From: Leptotrichia sp. HSP-536
GTDB lineage: Bacteria; Fusobacteriota; Fusobacteriia; Fusobacteriales; Leptotrichiaceae
Reading direction: 5' to 3'
Assembly: GCF_041199985.1 (NCBI RefSeq)
Contig: NZ_CP165647.1
Span: 2,294,001-2,358,000, forward strand
DNA: 64,000 nucleotides
Part shown: positions 1-7,858 of the stretch, one piece after another
How positions within the stretch are numbered: position 1 is the first letter of the stretch
How the letters are laid out: the number at the start of each line of letters is the position of its first letter
The notes under the pieces: generated by a model
Told to the model about the DNA's origin: nothing
Database searches by the model: none
Seen by the model: only the letters and a program-made list of their open reading frames with translations
Program-made: the position numbers and the translations under genes

Positions 1-40
1 TTATATCAAATACTGAATAATAATTACTATTATATGACAT
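1..40 (-). CDS. 5' end of a leftward gene, cut by the window edge
   Basis: An ATG at 40 (minus strand) opens a frame that stays open to the window edge, giving MSYNSNYYSVFDI. A weak Shine-Dalgarno (AGGT) lies upstream, and a good promoter sits at 77-105. Thirteen codons are too few to identify the product. It is divergent from the response regulator at 448. Confidence 0.45.
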   Translation of the reverse strand, partial: MSYNSNYYSVFDI

Positions 41-76
41 TATTATTACCTACTTCTATATTATTTAACTGAATAA

Positions 77-105
77 ATTATATCATAAATATATCCTTTT
101 TTCAA
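77..105 (-). promoter_or_regulatory. Sigma-70-type promoter for the leftward gene
   Basis: On the minus strand TTGAAA (100-105) and a perfect TATAAT (77-82) are separated by 17 bp. It would drive the gene starting at 40. Confidence 0.65.
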
Positions 106-123
106 TTTTTTTTTACAAAAAAA

Positions 124-165
124 AAATCAATTCATCTCCCGCTTGTAGAAGCCGGAGACTTCTTG
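124..165. repeat. Possible IS200/IS605-type right-end hairpin remnant
   Basis: The motif CATCTCCCGCTT-GTAG-AAGCCGGAG is followed by ACTTCTTGCT. CTCC/GGAG and GCTT/AAGC pair around a GTAG loop with a C:C bulge. The arrangement resembles the subterminal hairpin of IS605-family right ends, but no tnpA or tnpB is next to it. The family assignment is from memory of such ends and is not proven. Confidence 0.35.
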
Positions 166-277
166 CTATCTTTTGTTAAAATTGGAAGATACTAAGAAAA
201 TTTATTTTTTATGTATTTGTACTATATAATAAAAATTAGTATTTATATTTCAATAAATTTATGATAAAATTTTATTA

Positions 278-380
278 TATACTCGAACTTCTTTAAAATC
301 AACCAATGTAAAAAATAATTTTAAAGTTTGGATAAAACAGCCATAATTTTTTAACTCAGTTTTAAGCGGTATTACTATAT
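278..380. repeat. MITE copy A (IS630-related ends)
   Basis: A 103 bp non-coding element. The left end starts TATACTCGAAC; the right end read inward on the minus strand starts TATAGTAATACC and continues CTTAAAACTGAG. Both resemble the IS630 terminus at 14060 and 16613 (TATAGTAAAACC, TTTAAAACTGAAC). The interior shares the core AACAGCCATAA with copies B-D. See the MITE finding. Confidence 0.6.
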
Positions 381-412
381 ATTCCGTTTCTTTCAAAACT
401 GAACTAATAATT
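378..412. repeat. Solo IS630-like terminal fragment
   Basis: AAAACTGAACTAAT at 395-408 is identical to 14 bp of the IS630 right terminus (seen at 16580-16600, minus strand) and is preceded at the expected distance by TATA. It abuts the right end of MITE A and no transposase is attached, so it looks like a leftover end. Confidence 0.4.
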
Positions 413-447
413 TTTAAGATTTAACTTTATCCTAAAGGAGAAATAAA

Positions 448-1137
448 ATGTATAAAGTATTAATTGCAGATGACAATAAGCAGATTGTATCAATACTTCC
501 AGAGTACTGTAAAAAAAATAATTTTATTGTAAGCACTGTTTTCAATGGAGAAGATGCTCTTAAGGAGGTGGAGGAAAATAAATTTGATATTGTGCTTCTG
601 GATGTTATGATGCCAAAAAAAGATGGATTTGATGTATGCCGTGAAGTGCGAAAATTTTCCAATGTTCCAATTATAATGATTACAGCACGTGGAGAAGACT
701 ATGAGAAAATAATGGGGCTGGAAATAGGTGCGGATGACTACATTGTAAAGCCATTTTCACCTGGAGAGATTATAGCAAGGATAAATGCCATTTTACGCCG
801 GATCACTCCAAAAAATGATGACAGCGAAAAAATATTCTCATTTGATAACCTTGAAATTGACTTAAATAATTTTACTGTAAAAATAAATAACGAGATAATT
901 TCCTTAACAAAAAAGGAAATCGAAATTTTATGGACACTTGCGACAAATCAAAATAAAGTTTTTACGAGAGAAAATCTGCTGGATTTAATCTGGGGATTCG
1001 ACTATTTTGGAGAAAGCCGTACTGTTGATACCCATATAAAACGGCTTCGTGCAAAAATGGATAATTATGAGCATAAAAAATGGAATATTAAAACTATTTG
1101 GGGAGTTGGATATAAATTTGATATTCTGGAAAATTAA
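448..1137 (+). CDS. OmpR/PhoB-family response regulator
   Basis: A two-component DNA-binding regulator of 229 residues. The receiver domain (about 1-118) has the acidic pair D8/D9, the phospho-acceptor Asp52 in LLDVMMPKKDG and the Lys in DDYIVKPF. The C-terminal winged helix (about 130-227) carries LTKKEIEILW and SRTVDTHIKRLRAK, typical of OmpR/PhoB. The start has a strong ribosome-binding site (AAAGGAG, 7 nt spacing). No histidine kinase gene is adjacent: the next gene is a YoaK-like protein and the left neighbour is divergent. It is therefore an orphan regulator, or its kinase lies outside the window. Its target is unknown. Confidence 0.9.
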   Translation: MYKVLIADDNKQIVSILPEYCKKNNFIVSTVFNGEDALKEVEENKFDIVLLDVMMPKKDGFDVCREVRKFSNVPIIMITARGEDYEKIMGLEIGADDYIVKPFSPGEIIARINAILRRITPKNDDSEKIFSFDNLEIDLNNFTVKINNEIISLTKKEIEILWTLATNQNKVFTRENLLDLIWGFDYFGESRTVDTHIKRLRAKMDNYEHKKWNIKTIWGVGYKFDILEN

Positions 1138-1282
1138 AAATTATAACTATTTACGACTTTAAAAATACCAAAAATTTTGATACAATATTTGTATATAAAA
1201 TTTATATATGATTTGATTCCTTAATATGCAACTGGCAAAAATTAATTTTATTAGAAATTAGATTGATGAAAAGGGAGAAAAT

Positions 1283-1309
1283 ATGTATATTTTTGGATTT
1301 GAATTTTAA
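1283..1309 (+). CDS. Micro-ORF of 8 codons, possible leader peptide
   Basis: ATG at 1283 with an excellent Shine-Dalgarno (AAGGGAG, 6 nt away) encodes MYIFGFEF and then TAA. The peptide is half aromatic. It ends about 57 nt before the YoaK-like gene and just before the triplicated 13 bp repeat. It could be a leader peptide coupled to translation of that gene, or chance. Confidence 0.35.
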   Translation: MYIFGFEF

Positions 1310-1319
1310 AAAAGTTTAA

Positions 1320-1358
1320 AATTTTAAAAAGGAATTTTAAAAAGGAATTTTAAAAAGG
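1320..1358 (+). repeat. Three perfect 13 bp tandem repeats forming the ribosome-binding region
   Basis: AATTTTAAAAAGG occurs three times without a mismatch at 1320-1332, 1333-1345 and 1346-1358. The last copy supplies the AAGGAG Shine-Dalgarno of the YoaK-like gene, and each upstream copy supplies an extra AAGG. Slipped-strand changes in copy number would alter the spacing or number of ribosome-binding sites. Confidence 0.85.
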
Positions 1359-1366
1359 AGATGAAA

Positions 1367-2056
1367 ATGGCAAGAAATATAAAAAAAATTTTCTTTAATG
1401 GAGAAGAATATCCTCCAGAAACATTTCGGCTCGCAATGCTTTTATGTATGGTTGGGGGATTTATGGACACATATACATTTTCTACACGTGGAAATGTGTT
1501 GGCTAATGCACAGACTGGAAATATTGTTTTTCTTGCAATAAATTTGGGAAAAGGAAATTTTGGAAAAGCATTCTATTATTTTGTGCCGGTATTTGTATTT
1601 ACAATGGGAATATTATTTTCAGAATTTATACGAATCAAATTTGAAAAACATAAAATTTTCCGATGGCAGCAAATCGTCATATTCTATCAAGTCATAATAA
1701 TGTTTTTTATTGCATTTGTCCCAAGCGGAAAATGGAATATGCCAATAAACATAATTATGTCATTTATTGCCGCAATTCAATATCAAGGGTTCAAAAAAAT
1801 TAGAGGAATGGCAGGAGCAACTACTATATGTACAGGAAACCTGCGAAGTGGAATGGAAAATCTATTTAAATATATAAATACAAAAGAAACATCATTTTTA
1901 CAAAATTTTTGGATATATATAGGATTAGACTTATTTTTTCTAGTCGGTGCGCTTCTTTGCATGGTTTTAGTTGGAATATACGGTGAATTGTCGTTATTAG
2001 CATGCTGTGCCTTATTAATTATCGTATTTTCAGTAATGTTTAAAGACACTATTTAA
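1367..2056 (+). CDS. YoaK/DUF1275-family integral membrane protein
   Basis: About 229 residues with several hydrophobic helices. The N-terminal region reads GGFMDTYTF then ANAQTGNIV, characteristic of the YoaK/DUF1275 family of small membrane proteins with no firmly known function. An in-frame ATG at 1361 abuts AAGGAG with no spacer, so the ATG at 1367 (MARNIKK, 6 nt spacing) is the better start. It follows the orphan response regulator on the same strand after about 220 bp, so co-regulation is possible but not shown. The ribosome-binding region is a triplicated 13-mer. Confidence 0.8.
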   Translation: MARNIKKIFFNGEEYPPETFRLAMLLCMVGGFMDTYTFSTRGNVLANAQTGNIVFLAINLGKGNFGKAFYYFVPVFVFTMGILFSEFIRIKFEKHKIFRWQQIVIFYQVIIMFFIAFVPSGKWNMPINIIMSFIAAIQYQGFKKIRGMAGATTICTGNLRSGMENLFKYINTKETSFLQNFWIYIGLDLFFLVGALLCMVLVGIYGELSLLACCALLIIVFSVMFKDTI

Positions 2057-2160
2057 GGAAATATAAAAATTTAATTTTGAAAAAAATTATTTACTTCAGT
2101 CAATAACATATGGAAAAATATTGTGTTTGTATGTTATTGTACTGATTTTTTTATTTACTA

Positions 2161-2188
2161 TTGACATTTCTTAAAAATACGGTATAAC
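2161..2188 (+). promoter_or_regulatory. Promoter of the acid phosphatase gene
   Basis: Consensus TTGACA (2161-2166), a 16 bp spacer and TATAAC (2183-2188) lie 40 bp before the phosphatase start. AAAGGG is the ribosome-binding site. Confidence 0.75.
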
Positions 2189-2227
2189 TTTATTAAATAC
2201 ATCTATAAGGAAAGGGTGATTCCAAAT

Positions 2228-2960
2228 ATGAAAAAAATATTATTAATCGGAACGTTTTTAATTGCAAGTTTAGTTTCATTTTCTGCAGGAAAAGAAAATG
2301 ATGTAACAACAAAACCAGATGTTTACTTTTTAAGAAGTTCACAAGTTGTAAGCAGTTATGACGCCAGCTCCACCAGCAGTTGACAGTATCGCTTTTCTAA
2401 ATGACAAGGCTCAGTATGAAAAAGGAAAATTACTAAGAAATACTGAAAGAGGAAAACAGGCATATAACGATGCACAAGTAGAAGGTGACGGAGTACCTCG
2501 TGCTTTTTCAGAAGCATTTGGATACACAATTTCAGCCCAAACAACACCTGAGATTTTCAAATTAGTTACAAAATTACGTGAAGATGCAGGAGATTTGGCA
2601 ACAAGAACTGCAAAACAAACATATATGAGAATTCGTCCATTTGCATACTTTAAAGAATCAACTTGCCGTCCAGAAGACGAAGCAACTCTTTCAACAAATG
2701 GTTCTTATCCATCAGGACATACTTCAATCGGATGGGCTACTGCCTTAGTTCTAGCTGAAGTAAACCCAGGAAGACAAAGTCAAATTATGAAACGTGGATA
2801 TGAAATGGGACAAAGCCGTGTAATTTGCGGTTATCACTGGCAAAGTGATGTGGATGCAGCCCGTGTAGTAGCAAGTACAGTTGTTGCAACATTGCATTCA
2901 AACAATGAATTTAAAGCTAAAGCAAAAGCAGAATTCCAAAAAATCAGCAAAAGAAAATAA
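2228..2960 (+). pseudogene. Class A nonspecific acid phosphatase (PAP2 superfamily), frameshifted
   Basis: The first frame (2228-2383) encodes a signal peptide (MKKILLIGTFLIASLVSF) and mature N-terminus, then stops after 51 codons. The rest is in the +1 frame from about 2356 and holds the whole catalytic domain: K-x6-RP (KQTYMRIRP), PSGHTS and SRVICGYHWQSD, the three phosphatase motifs in correct order and spacing. The two frames overlap around the proline stretch (PAPPAVDS) where the family has LPPPPAVDS, so one net base change separates them. No long homopolymer is present. This is a recent inactivation, a sequencing error or, less likely, recoding. An intact product would be a periplasmic phosphomonoesterase. 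A promoter and ribosome-binding site are intact. Confidence 0.8.
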
Positions 2961-3013
2961 TAAACAAAAGTTACAACAAATCTATTATTTTAATGGGGAA
3001 TAGAATAAAAAAA

Positions 3014-3050
3014 GAGCTGTCTCAAAATTCTAATCCTTTTAAGATAGCCC
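3014..3050. terminator. Weak hairpin downstream of the phosphatase
   Basis: GAGCTGTCT pairs with AGATAGCCC (one G:U, one mismatch) around a 19 nt loop, with a pyrimidine-rich stretch after it. It lies 54 bp past the phosphatase stop and may act as a terminator. The remainder of 3051-3359 is AT-rich and holds nothing I can name. Confidence 0.4.
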
Positions 3051-3359
3051 CACGCTTTTGTATTTTTATCATAATTACATTTTCTAAATATTTTTCCTTA
3101 TTTCTTCAAATATTTCACTTAATTGGAATATTTTCAAGTTTTTTCATAAACTATGCAACTTAATATTATTATTAATAGTTATTCAGTATTCTTTAGCATC
3201 ATCAGTTACATAATTTTTAAAAGTATTTAATTATTTAGATTAACCTTTTTACATCAAAGATTAATTTTTTTAATAAAATTACAACAAATGCTTCAAATTT
3301 TTAGAAACATAAGTTTATTTTTATCGTATAAATATTTAGATTGCCCCTATCAAATTTCT

Positions 3360-3926
3360 TTATTTTGTATTATATTTGTTCATCAAGTTTGAAATTGTCA
3401 TATCATCTTTTATATCATCTATCAAATTAAACATTTTTTCTCTTGAATCTTTTACAATTTCCTTTTCTTCTGGTGAGAATTTTCCCAGTACAAATCCAAT
3501 TGTTTCTTCTTTTGTCTTAGGCTTTCCAATTCCAAACTTTATTCTTATAAATTCATTTCCCACATGAGAAATAATCGATTTTAGTCCATTATGTCCACCA
3601 GCGCTTCCATTTTGCTTAATTTTCAATTTTCCAAATGGCATATCCATATCATCATAAATCACAAAAAGCTCTGTTTTAGGATTAATTTTAAAAAATCTAA
3701 TTGCTTCTCCAACTGCTTCTCCGCTCAAATTCATAAAAGTTGCAGGCTTTTGGTAAAAAACCTTGTCTCCGTTATAATTAGTCTGTACAAAAAGTGATTT
3801 AAACTTTTCTCTAATATCTGTTATATTTTTTTCTTTCAAATATTCATCTATAAAAATAAACCCTATGTTATGCCTAGTTAATTTGTACTGTTCTCCTGGA
3901 TTTCCCAAGCCTACTATTAGTTTCAT
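3360..3926 (-). CDS. pth: Peptidyl-tRNA hydrolase
   Basis: Hydrolyses the ester bond of peptidyl-tRNAs that drop off ribosomes. At 188 residues it has the normal bacterial Pth length. The start MKLIVGLGNPGEQY holds Asn9, TRHNIGF holds catalytic His19, and VIYDDMDMPFG with SAGGHNGLKSI completes the active site. It starts 47 bp after the end of livF on the same strand, so it may be read from the liv transcript. The region after it up to the phosphatase is non-coding. Confidence 0.95.
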   Translation of the reverse strand: MKLIVGLGNPGEQYKLTRHNIGFIFIDEYLKEKNITDIREKFKSLFVQTNYNGDKVFYQKPATFMNLSGEAVGEAIRFFKINPKTELFVIYDDMDMPFGKLKIKQNGSAGGHNGLKSIISHVGNEFIRIKFGIGKPKTKEETIGFVLGKFSPEEKEIVKDSREKMFNLIDDIKDDMTISNLMNKYNTK

Positions 3927-3973
3927 TAAATTTTTCCCTTTCTCCTGTTAATCTCAGATTTATAAATATTCTC

Positions 3974-4687
3974 TTATCCTCCCAGATAAGCCTTCTTAAT
4001 CTCAGGATTTGTAAGCAGTTCCTTCCCAGTTCCTTCCAGAATAATTTTCCCTGTTTCTAGAACATATCCTCTGTCTGCAATTGATAGTGCCATATTGGCA
4101 TTTTGTTCAACCAGCAGTATTGTTACATTTTCTTCTTTATTAATTCTTTCAATAATATTAAAAATTTCCTGTACTAATAATGGTGCCAGCCCCATTGACG
4201 GCTCATCCAGCAATAATAGTGAAGGGCTTGACATCAAAGCTCTTGCCATTGCCAGCATTTGCTGTTCTCCTCCGCTCATTGTCCCTGCTAGCTGTTTTTT
4301 ACGCTCGGCAAGTCTTGGAAATAATGAAAACATATGTTCCATATCTTTTTTTATTTGTTCAGCATCATTTCTTGTAAATGCTCCCATTTCTAAATTTTCC
4401 AATACTGTCAGCTCTGTAAAGATTCGACGACCTTCTGGCACATGTGCCATACCACGACTGACAAGTTTATGTGCGTCAATATTAGTTACGTTTTCTCCAT
4501 TTAGAGAAATTTCTCCCGATTTTATTGGTACAAGCCCTGAAATAGCATGAAGCGTAGATGTTTTTCCAGCTCCATTTGCCCCTATCAAAGAAACAATTTC
4601 TCCTTTTTTTATATGAAATGAAATATTTTTTATAGCATGGATTCCGCCATAATAAACATTTAAATCATTTACATTTAAAATATTCAC
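3974..4687 (-). CDS. livF: Branched-chain amino-acid ABC transporter ATPase LivF
   Basis: One of two ATPases of the Liv importer, acting on the cytoplasmic face with LivG. 237 residues. Walker A is GANGAGKTST, the signature MSGGEQQMLA and Walker B LLLLDEPSMG; the switch His region is LLVEQNANMAL. Length and motif spacing match LivF. The start codon is GTG (4685-4687) with AAGGAG 8 nt upstream. It is the last transporter gene of the operon, 60 bp after livG and just before pth. Confidence 0.93.
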   Translation of the reverse strand: MNILNVNDLNVYYGGIHAIKNISFHIKKGEIVSLIGANGAGKTSTLHAISGLVPIKSGEISLNGENVTNIDAHKLVSRGMAHVPEGRRIFTELTVLENLEMGAFTRNDAEQIKKDMEHMFSLFPRLAERKKQLAGTMSGGEQQMLAMARALMSSPSLLLLDEPSMGLAPLLVQEIFNIIERINKEENVTILLVEQNANMALSIADRGYVLETGKIILEGTGKELLTNPEIKKAYLGG

Positions 4688-4747
4688 AAAACTTCTCCTT
4701 TTTCTACTTTGTTTAATTTTATTTTTCGTTCAACTTTTTGTAAATTT

Positions 4748-5506
4748 TTATTCTCCTAAATAAGCAGCAATAACTTCCTTATTATTCTGAATTTCTTCAG
4801 GCAGCCCCGAAGCAATAAATTTTCCAAAGTTTAATACATACAATCTTTCACAGATTCCCATTACCAGATCCATATCGTGTTCAATTAACAAGATTGCAAT
4901 TTTAAATTTATTTCTTATAAAGCTAATTGTGTTCATTAATTCCTTTGTTTCATTTGGATTCATTCCCGCCGCAGGTTCATCCAGCAACAATAATTTTGGA
5001 TTTGTAGCCAAAGCCCTTGCTATTTCCAATTTTCTCTGCTGTCCGTAAGACAAGTTTCCAGCCGTAATATTTGCCATTTCAGCCATATCAAAAATATCCA
5101 GCAAATCCAACGCCTTATCCGTTACTTCCTTCTCCTCTTTCCAAAATTTCGGAAGTCTAAAAATTGCTTCAAAAGTGTTATAGCTCATACTGCTGTTTAA
5201 CGCCATCTTTACATTGTCAAGTACAGTCAGTTCCTTAAATAACCGTATATTTTGAAATGTTCTGGCAACTCCTAAAGCAACTATTTGCGGAGTAGTTTTT
5301 TTATTTATACTGACCTTATTTATAGAAATATCTCCGTCAGTTGGTTTATAAACACCTGTCAACAAGTTAAAAATTGTCGTTTTTCCAGCTCCATTTGGAC
5401 CAATCAGACCAACCAGCTCGCCATCCTTAATTTCAATATTTACATCATCAACAGCCCGTAATCCGCCAAAAGATATTCCCAAATTTGTCGTTTTTAATAA
5501 TGACAT
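4748..5506 (-). CDS. livG: Branched-chain amino-acid ABC transporter ATPase LivG
   Basis: 252 residues. Walker A GPNGAGKTTIFN, signature LSYGQQRKLE, Walker B LLLLDEPAAG and the LLIEHDMDLVM switch region. The NPNET segment after Walker B and the extended helical region (residues 100-135) are usual for LivG. AGGAG precedes the ATG. It pairs with LivF to energise the LivH/LivM channel and lies between livM and livF in the same orientation. Confidence 0.93.
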   Translation of the reverse strand: MSLLKTTNLGISFGGLRAVDDVNIEIKDGELVGLIGPNGAGKTTIFNLLTGVYKPTDGDISINKVSINKKTTPQIVALGVARTFQNIRLFKELTVLDNVKMALNSSMSYNTFEAIFRLPKFWKEEKEVTDKALDLLDIFDMAEMANITAGNLSYGQQRKLEIARALATNPKLLLLDEPAAGMNPNETKELMNTISFIRNKFKIAILLIEHDMDLVMGICERLYVLNFGKFIASGLPEEIQNNKEVIAAYLGE

Positions 5507-5580
5507 ATTTTTTCTCCTATTTTACTTGTTTTTTGTATTTTTCTTAAAATCTTCAAATTTATAATTCAAATCTCTAAGTT

Positions 5581-6699
5581 TTACTCTTTTTCATTTTTAT
5601 TATTTCTATAATTTCTAATCCGATTAATTCTTCTCTTTGTTCCAGCAAATGTAAATTCCTTCGTTCCAAAGATTCCTTTTGGACGGAAAATCATTAATGA
5701 AATTAAGATAATTGCATAAATTAAATATCTAAATTGTGAAACATCTCTCAATCTCTCATTCAGCAATGTTAAAATTGTCGCAGCAACAATTGCCCCCGTG
5801 ATACTTCCAAGTCCACCAAGTACCACCATAACAAGAATTTCTATCGAGAATAAAAATCCAAATTTATCAGGTGTCAAAATCCCAATATTATGGGCAAATA
5901 ACGAACCTCCAACTCCAGCAAAAAATGCCGAAAAAGCAAATCCATAAAGTTTTACACGATTTAGCCCGATTCCAATATTTTCCGCCGCAATTTCATCTTC
6001 TCTAATTGACAATATTTCCTTTCCTTTTCTTGAAGTCATTGCCATTGTAATTATGACAATTGAAATAACTACGATGAAATAAGTATTTGAGAAATCCAAG
6101 ATTGTCGGAATGTTGTTTAATCCAGTCGCTCCACCTAAAAAATCTAAATTCTGAATAATATATTTTACTATTTCTCCAAATGCTAAAGTAATAATCGCCA
6201 AATAATCCCCTCTTAGCCTAAGCGTACTTCCACCGACTAAAAATCCAAAAACTGCTGCAACCAGTCCACCAAACAATGATACTAAAATTAACTGTATAAT
6301 TGGCGGTAAATTGTAATTTGCCAGTATTTTGGAAATAAATGCCGCTGAATATCCACCAATTGCAATAAATCCAGCCTGCCCCAAATTAAGCTGTCCCATA
6401 AGTCCTACTGTTATGTTCAGACTTACTGAAAATAAAATGAAAATTAGAATATTTATATAAATTCCCTTTGTATAACTGAAAGCATCATTTGGATCAAAAG
6501 TAAAACTCAAAACGATATAAAGTGCAATTATTGAAATAAATGTAACTACATAATTTTTTACTTTTAATTTGTTAAAATAGTTCAAATTTTGCCATTTATA
6601 TTCTTTTGTTTTTTTATTTTCTTTAGTTTTCTGATTCTTTTCTTTATTATCTACATTTTTTATTTTTACATCTTTATTATTTTTCTCCATATTTTTCAT
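5581..6699 (-). CDS. livM: Branched-chain amino-acid ABC transporter permease LivM
   Basis: One of two membrane channel subunits. About 372 residues. After a very lysine- and asparagine-rich cytoplasmic N-terminus (about 45 residues, unusually long), 8-10 hydrophobic segments follow, with the conserved LGQAGFIAIGGY and TLRLRGDYLAIITLAFGEI motifs and GGLGSITGA near the C-terminus. The ATG at 6699 has GGGAGG 3-4 nt before it and is preferred over the TTG at 6714. It starts 16 bp after livH. Confidence 0.92.
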   Translation of the reverse strand: MKNMEKNNKDVKIKNVDNKEKNQKTKENKKTKEYKWQNLNYFNKLKVKNYVVTFISIIALYIVLSFTFDPNDAFSYTKGIYINILIFILFSVSLNITVGLMGQLNLGQAGFIAIGGYSAAFISKILANYNLPPIIQLILVSLFGGLVAAVFGFLVGGSTLRLRGDYLAIITLAFGEIVKYIIQNLDFLGGATGLNNIPTILDFSNTYFIVVISIVIITMAMTSRKGKEILSIREDEIAAENIGIGLNRVKLYGFAFSAFFAGVGGSLFAHNIGILTPDKFGFLFSIEILVMVVLGGLGSITGAIVAATILTLLNERLRDVSQFRYLIYAIILISLMIFRPKGIFGTKEFTFAGTKRRINRIRNYRNNKNEKE

Positions 6700-6714
6700 G
6701 TTCCTCCCTTCCAA

Positions 6715-7611
6715 TTATACTTTTTCCTTCATATTCTTACCAAATAACCCATTTGGTCTAAAAATCAATATCAATATCAGCACACCAAATACAATCGGAT
6801 TTGCCCAAGTTGTAAGTGATGACCCTTTTACATATGCCTCCAATAATCCCAATACATATCCGCCAACCATGGCTCCTGGAATACTTCCAATTCCTCCAAA
6901 TACAGCCGCAATAAATGCCTTCAATCCTGGAAGCATTCCCATATATGGCTCAATTTGTGGATAAACAATCGCATATAAAGCTCCACCTAATGCTCCAAGT
7001 CCAGAACCAATTGCAAAAGTTATGGCAATGGTCTTATTTACATTTATCCCCATCAACTGTGCCGCTCCAGTATCCTGTGACACCGCTCTTGTAGCTTTCC
7101 CTAGTTTTGTTTTTTTAATAAATAAATTCAAAGCTATCATACAAATTGAAGTAACCACAATTACAAATATTGTAAGCATACTGATACTTAAAAATCCTAA
7201 ATTAATCTTGTTGTTATTTGATAAAAATGCAGGTATGTATTTTTGGTCAATAACTTTTGGATTTGCACCAAATATTATAAGTGCTAGGCTTTCCAGCAAA
7301 AAACTCATTCCAATAGCTGTTATAAGTGCCGAAATTTTAGGTGCATTTCTAATTGGACGGTATGCAAAAAAGTCAATTACAACTCCTAGAATAGCACATA
7401 AAACAATTGATAAAATAATAGCCACAATTAATGGCATCCCATTTGACACAGCAATTAATGTAGCATAAGCCCCTACCATAAGTATATCACCATGTGCAAA
7501 ATTTATAAGTTTAACGATACCGTAAACCATTGTATATCCCAACGCAATCAGGGCATAAATACTTCCAGTCTGCAGTCCGTTAATTGTTTGTTCAATAAAA
7601 CTCTTTAACAT
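6715..7611 (-). CDS. livH: Branched-chain amino-acid ABC transporter permease LivH
   Basis: About 298 residues with 8 or so transmembrane helices. LQTGSIYALIALGYTMVYG and LINFAHGDILMVGAYA near the N-terminus and FGGIGSIPGAMVGG near the C-terminus are LivH signatures. A GTG at 7632 is in frame, but the ATG at 7611 has GAGGAG 9 nt upstream and is the better start. A hairpin terminator lies between this gene and the binding-protein gene before it, so channel genes may be expressed below the level of the binding protein. Confidence 0.92.
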   Translation of the reverse strand: MLKSFIEQTINGLQTGSIYALIALGYTMVYGIVKLINFAHGDILMVGAYATLIAVSNGMPLIVAIILSIVLCAILGVVIDFFAYRPIRNAPKISALITAIGMSFLLESLALIIFGANPKVIDQKYIPAFLSNNNKINLGFLSISMLTIFVIVVTSICMIALNLFIKKTKLGKATRAVSQDTGAAQLMGINVNKTIAITFAIGSGLGALGGALYAIVYPQIEPYMGMLPGLKAFIAAVFGGIGSIPGAMVGGYVLGLLEAYVKGSSLTTWANPIVFGVLILILIFRPNGLFGKNMKEKV

Positions 7612-7768
7612 ATTTAAAAACTCCTCATACACTTTACTTATACGTTTATTTTTTACTCATATACTTAGGCAACCTTAAAACTATACTCATTACTTGTATT
7701 TTAGAAAATCAGTATAATCTTAAAGCTGCTTACGTATATTTACCAAAATTAATTTCTTCTTTTTAGAT

Positions 7769-7823
7769 AAAAAAAGTTCCAGACTGTTAGAAGAAAGAAA
7801 ACTTCTCCTAACAACCGAACTTT
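7769..7823 (-). terminator. Intra-operon hairpin after the first binding-protein gene
   Basis: On the minus strand AAAGTTC and TGTTAG pair with CTAACA and GAACTTT around an internal bulge and a 17 nt loop, followed by seven T. It lies just past the binding protein stop (7859) and before livH. It is a likely partial terminator that leaves more binding protein than channel. Confidence 0.75.
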
Positions 7824-7858
7824 ATAATAATTATTTTAAATTATTTTTTTATTTATTT

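Noticed and set aside
4095..4550. Long plus-strand frame opposite livF
   Set aside because: Antisense of a clear ABC ATPase; no ribosome-binding site and no family motif.
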